Assembly: GCA_013205275.1 (NCBI GenBank)
Contig: JABMNG010000123.1
Span: 1 to 6,672 of the forward strand
Reading direction: 5' to 3'
Length of the DNA: 6,672 nucleotides
Source: Methylophilales bacterium
Lineage (GTDB): Bacteria > Pseudomonadota > Gammaproteobacteria > Burkholderiales > Methylophilaceae
Shown piece after piece: positions 4,453 through 6,672 of this stretch. The position numbers and the translations under genes are program-made. How positions within the stretch are numbered: the first letter of the stretch is position 1; each line of letters begins with the position of its first letter. The notes below the pieces were generated by a model. The model did no database searches, was not told the DNA's origin, and saw only the letters and a program-made list of their open reading frames with translations.

Positions 4453-6672
4453 TTATATATGATTGATTTCAATAACTTTTTTTGAATTATAGTCCTGCAT
4501 TTGATCAAAATTAAGGTAGGTGTAAATGTCACTACTAAAAGGATTAATTTTGTTTGCCATTAAAGTGAGGTACTCATTCTTTGTTGGAATATATCCTAAG
4601 AGCGAGCAAAATGCTGCCAGCTCTGCTGATCCAAGATAAACCTGTGCATCCTTACCCATTCGGTTATCAAAGTTTCGAGTGCTTGTTGAAAAAACTTTTG
4701 CATTATCCTCAACGCGTGCTTGATTACCCATACATAAACTACAACCAGGTATCTCAGTTCTAGCGCCAGCCTCTTTAAAAATATTGTAAGCCCCTTCCTT
4801 TATTAGCTGTTTTTCGTCCATTCTTGTTGGAGGAGCAACCCATAGAACTGTTTTTATTTTACCGTGGCCTTCTAAAACTTTTGCTGCCGCTCTGTAATGA
4901 CCGATATTGGTCATACAGCTACCTATAAAAACTTCATCAATTTGATCATTTTCAATTTCTGATAATGTTTTAATGTTATCTGGGTCATTAGGGCACGCAA
5001 TTAAGGGCTCAGTTATCTCATTTAAATTAATATTTAATGTGTATGCATATGTAGCATTTAAGTCAGCCTCTAGCAACTCTCCAGACTCCAACCATTTATT
5101 CATATTTTCTATTCTTCTTTGCAGGGATCTTTTATCTTGATAACCTGCTTCGATCATATTATTCATCAGGGCAATATTTGAGTTTAGGTATTCAATAATT
5201 GGGGCTTTATTCAACTTAACAGTACACCCATTAGCTGATCGCTCAGCTGATGCATCAGAAAATTCAAAAGCTTGTTCTACCTTCAAATCTGGCAAGCCTT
5301 CTATTTCCATAATTCGCCCATTAAAAATATTTTTCTTACCTTGCTTTCCTACAGTTAATTGCCCTTCTTTAATTGCGAAATAAGGGATGGCATTTACTAG
5401 GTCTCTTAATGTAATTCCAGGTTGTAAATTTCCGTTAAATTTAACTAAGACTGATTCTGGCATATCAAGAGGCATCACTCCAAGGGCCGCAGCGAATGCC
5501 ACCAGTCCTGAGCCAGCAGGAAATGAAATACCAATAGGAAATCTAGTATGCGAGTCGCCTCCTGTTCCGACGGTATCTGGCAGTATCATTCTATTTAACC
5601 ATGAATGAATTACTCCATCACCTGCTTTTAAAGAAACTCCCCCTCTGCTACTAATAAAGTCTGGTAAGGTATGTTGCAGTTCAATATCTACTGGTTTTGG
5701 ATAGGCAGCTGTGTGACAAAAACTTTGCATTACTAAGTCAGCACTAAACCCTAAGCACGCCAACTCTTTTAGCTCATCTCTTGTCATTGCTCCGGTTGTA
5801 TCTTGAGAGCCAACCGTCGTAATCTTAGGCTCACAATAAATCCCAGGCCGAATTCCTTCAACCCCACATGCTTTACCAACAATTTTTTGAGCTTGTGTAT
5901 AACCAGATTTATTTGCTTTATCTTGAGGAATAACATTAATAAAGGCATTAGACTTTGGTAATTTTAAAATTGCTCGTGCTTTTTCAGTTAATTCTCTGCC
6001 AATAATCAGAGGAATTCTGCCTCCAGATCTAAGCTCATCAAGAATTGTTATAGGTGTAATATTAAATTTAGATAGAATTTCATCGTTCAGATAAATGCAT
6101 TTTTTAACAAGGTCAATCTCTATAACATCTCCCGTCTTCATTCTAGAAACGTCACATTCAATTGGCAGAGCCCCTGAGTCCTCAGCCGTATTAAAGAAAA
6201 TAGGAGCAATTTTCCCACCCAAAATAATGCCTCCTGAGTGCTTATTCGGAATAAAAGGAATTTTTTTACCTAAATACCATTGAAGGGAGTTGATGGCTGA
6301 CTTTCTTGATGACCCTGTTCCAACAATATCGCCTACATACGCAATCGGTAAATTTTTTTCTCTTAATATTTTAATTTCTTCAATTGCGCTAGGCATTTTA
6401 TTTTGTAGCATAGACAAGGCATGCAATGGAATATCCGCTCTAGACCATGCTTCTTGAGCTGGGGAAAGATCATCTGTATTAGTCTCTCCGTCTACACGAA
6501 AAACTACAGCCTTAATTGAATTAGGAATAGCTTTTCTCGAAGAAAACCACTCGGCATTTGCCCACGCACCCAATAAAGAAGTTGCATAAGGATTGCCATT
6601 CTCGTAGAGTTTTTGAATATCATAAAATGCATCAAAAATAAGCGTTGTTTTTGATAAGGCTTTGACAGCATT
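4453..6672 (-). CDS. acnB: aconitate hydratase B, N-terminus cut off by window edge
   Basis: AcnB interconverts citrate and isocitrate in the citric acid cycle; it also serves the methylcitrate cycle as 2-methylisocitrate dehydratase, and the apo-protein of E. coli binds mRNA. The frame is open to the window edge and gives 739 residues. By alignment with the 865-residue E. coli protein about 124 are missing, mostly the HEAT-like N-terminal domain. In fragment numbering, the swivel domain carries TNTDDLSP (64-71) and GTGSSRKSA (118-126). The catalytic core has GSQDTTGAMTRDELK, GGDSHTRFPIG (371-381) and PPTRMD. Cluster ligands are C586 (GSCMTN), C644 and C647 (GCSLC), corresponding to E. coli C710, C769 and C772. 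The TTG at 6573 is an internal leucine, since the upstream residues (KALSKTTLIFDAFYD) also match AcnB. It is probably the head of the five-gene operon visible here, but its promoter lies outside the window. Confidence 0.98.
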   Translation of the reverse strand, partial: NAVKALSKTTLIFDAFYDIQKLYENGNPYATSLLGAWANAEWFSSRKAIPNSIKAVVFRVDGETNTDDLSPAQEAWSRADIPLHALSMLQNKMPSAIEEIKILREKNLPIAYVGDIVGTGSSRKSAINSLQWYLGKKIPFIPNKHSGGIILGGKIAPIFFNTAEDSGALPIECDVSRMKTGDVIEIDLVKKCIYLNDEILSKFNITPITILDELRSGGRIPLIIGRELTEKARAILKLPKSNAFINVIPQDKANKSGYTQAQKIVGKACGVEGIRPGIYCEPKITTVGSQDTTGAMTRDELKELACLGFSADLVMQSFCHTAAYPKPVDIELQHTLPDFISSRGGVSLKAGDGVIHSWLNRMILPDTVGTGGDSHTRFPIGISFPAGSGLVAFAAALGVMPLDMPESVLVKFNGNLQPGITLRDLVNAIPYFAIKEGQLTVGKQGKKNIFNGRIMEIEGLPDLKVEQAFEFSDASAERSANGCTVKLNKAPIIEYLNSNIALMNNMIEAGYQDKRSLQRRIENMNKWLESGELLEADLNATYAYTLNINLNEITEPLIACPNDPDNIKTLSEIENDQIDEVFIGSCMTNIGHYRAAAKVLEGHGKIKTVLWVAPPTRMDEKQLIKEGAYNIFKEAGARTEIPGCSLCMGNQARVEDNAKVFSTSTRNFDNRMGKDAQVYLGSAELAAFCSLLGYIPTKNEYLTLMANKINPFSSDIYTYLNFDQMQDYNSKKVIEINHI

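Noticed and set aside
3877..6283. Plus-strand open frames opposite the glycosylase and acnB
   Set aside because: They run antisense to clearly identified genes, are short, and have no motif or ribosome site.
6571..6573. TTG at 6573 as the start of acnB
   Set aside because: The frame stays open to the window edge, and the 33 residues before this codon match AcnB, so it is an internal leucine in a truncated gene.
1..6672. CRISPR array, insertion sequence, prophage or defence system
   Set aside because: There are no spaced direct repeats, transposase, integrase, terminal repeats or attachment-site duplication next to the tRNAs. All genes are core housekeeping genes or small conserved ones.

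Overview
The window looks like a piece of an AT-rich, tightly packed proteobacterial chromosome. The best fit is a betaproteobacterium, possibly a streamlined low-GC Methylophilaceae-type organism (OM43/Methylopumilus-like). This is inferred from the proteins: a family-5 uracil-DNA glycosylase with a GRPFTGD motif, an AcnB-type aconitase, and an RpfE/COG4255-like protein of the kind I know from betaproteobacteria and xanthomonads. The order pgsA, tRNA-Gly(GCC), tRNA-Cys(GCA), tRNA-Leu(UAA) is the same as E. coli pgsA-glyW-cysT-leuZ, so this is conserved core chromosome. Species assignment is not possible from reading alone.

Every supported gene lies on the minus strand, so transcription runs from high to low coordinates. 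First comes acnB (6672 to 4453), whose N-terminal part is cut off by the window edge. It is followed by a family-5 uracil-DNA glycosylase (4441-3812), a 59-residue 4-oxalocrotonate-tautomerase-like protein (3810-3631), uvrC (3627-1828) and pgsA (1813-1244). The gaps are 11, 1, 3 and 14 nt, with no terminator visible between genes, so these five are probably one operon. It joins central metabolism (aconitase), uracil excision, nucleotide excision repair and phospholipid synthesis. Three of the five proteins carry iron-sulfur cluster cysteines.

A near-consensus sigma70 promoter (1219-1192) sits just after the pgsA stop and a few bases before tRNA-Gly, so the tRNAs have their own promoter. Both spacers between the tRNAs contain perfect inverted repeats. 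One is GC-rich and terminator-like (1090-1063, between Gly and Cys). The other is AT-rich (970-946, between Cys and Leu).

Nine nucleotides after tRNA-Leu is a tiny reading frame (835-700). It reads as a single-pass membrane peptide only if one base in an AAAA run is skipped. It ends 3 nt before the TTG start of a partial RpfE-like gene (696-1) that runs off the left edge. There is no CRISPR, insertion sequence, phage gene or gene-free stretch over 300 bases. I see no clear undescribed system. The points most worth checking are the frameshifted mini-ORF, the terminator-like hairpin inside the tRNA cluster, and the run of iron-sulfur proteins in one operon.
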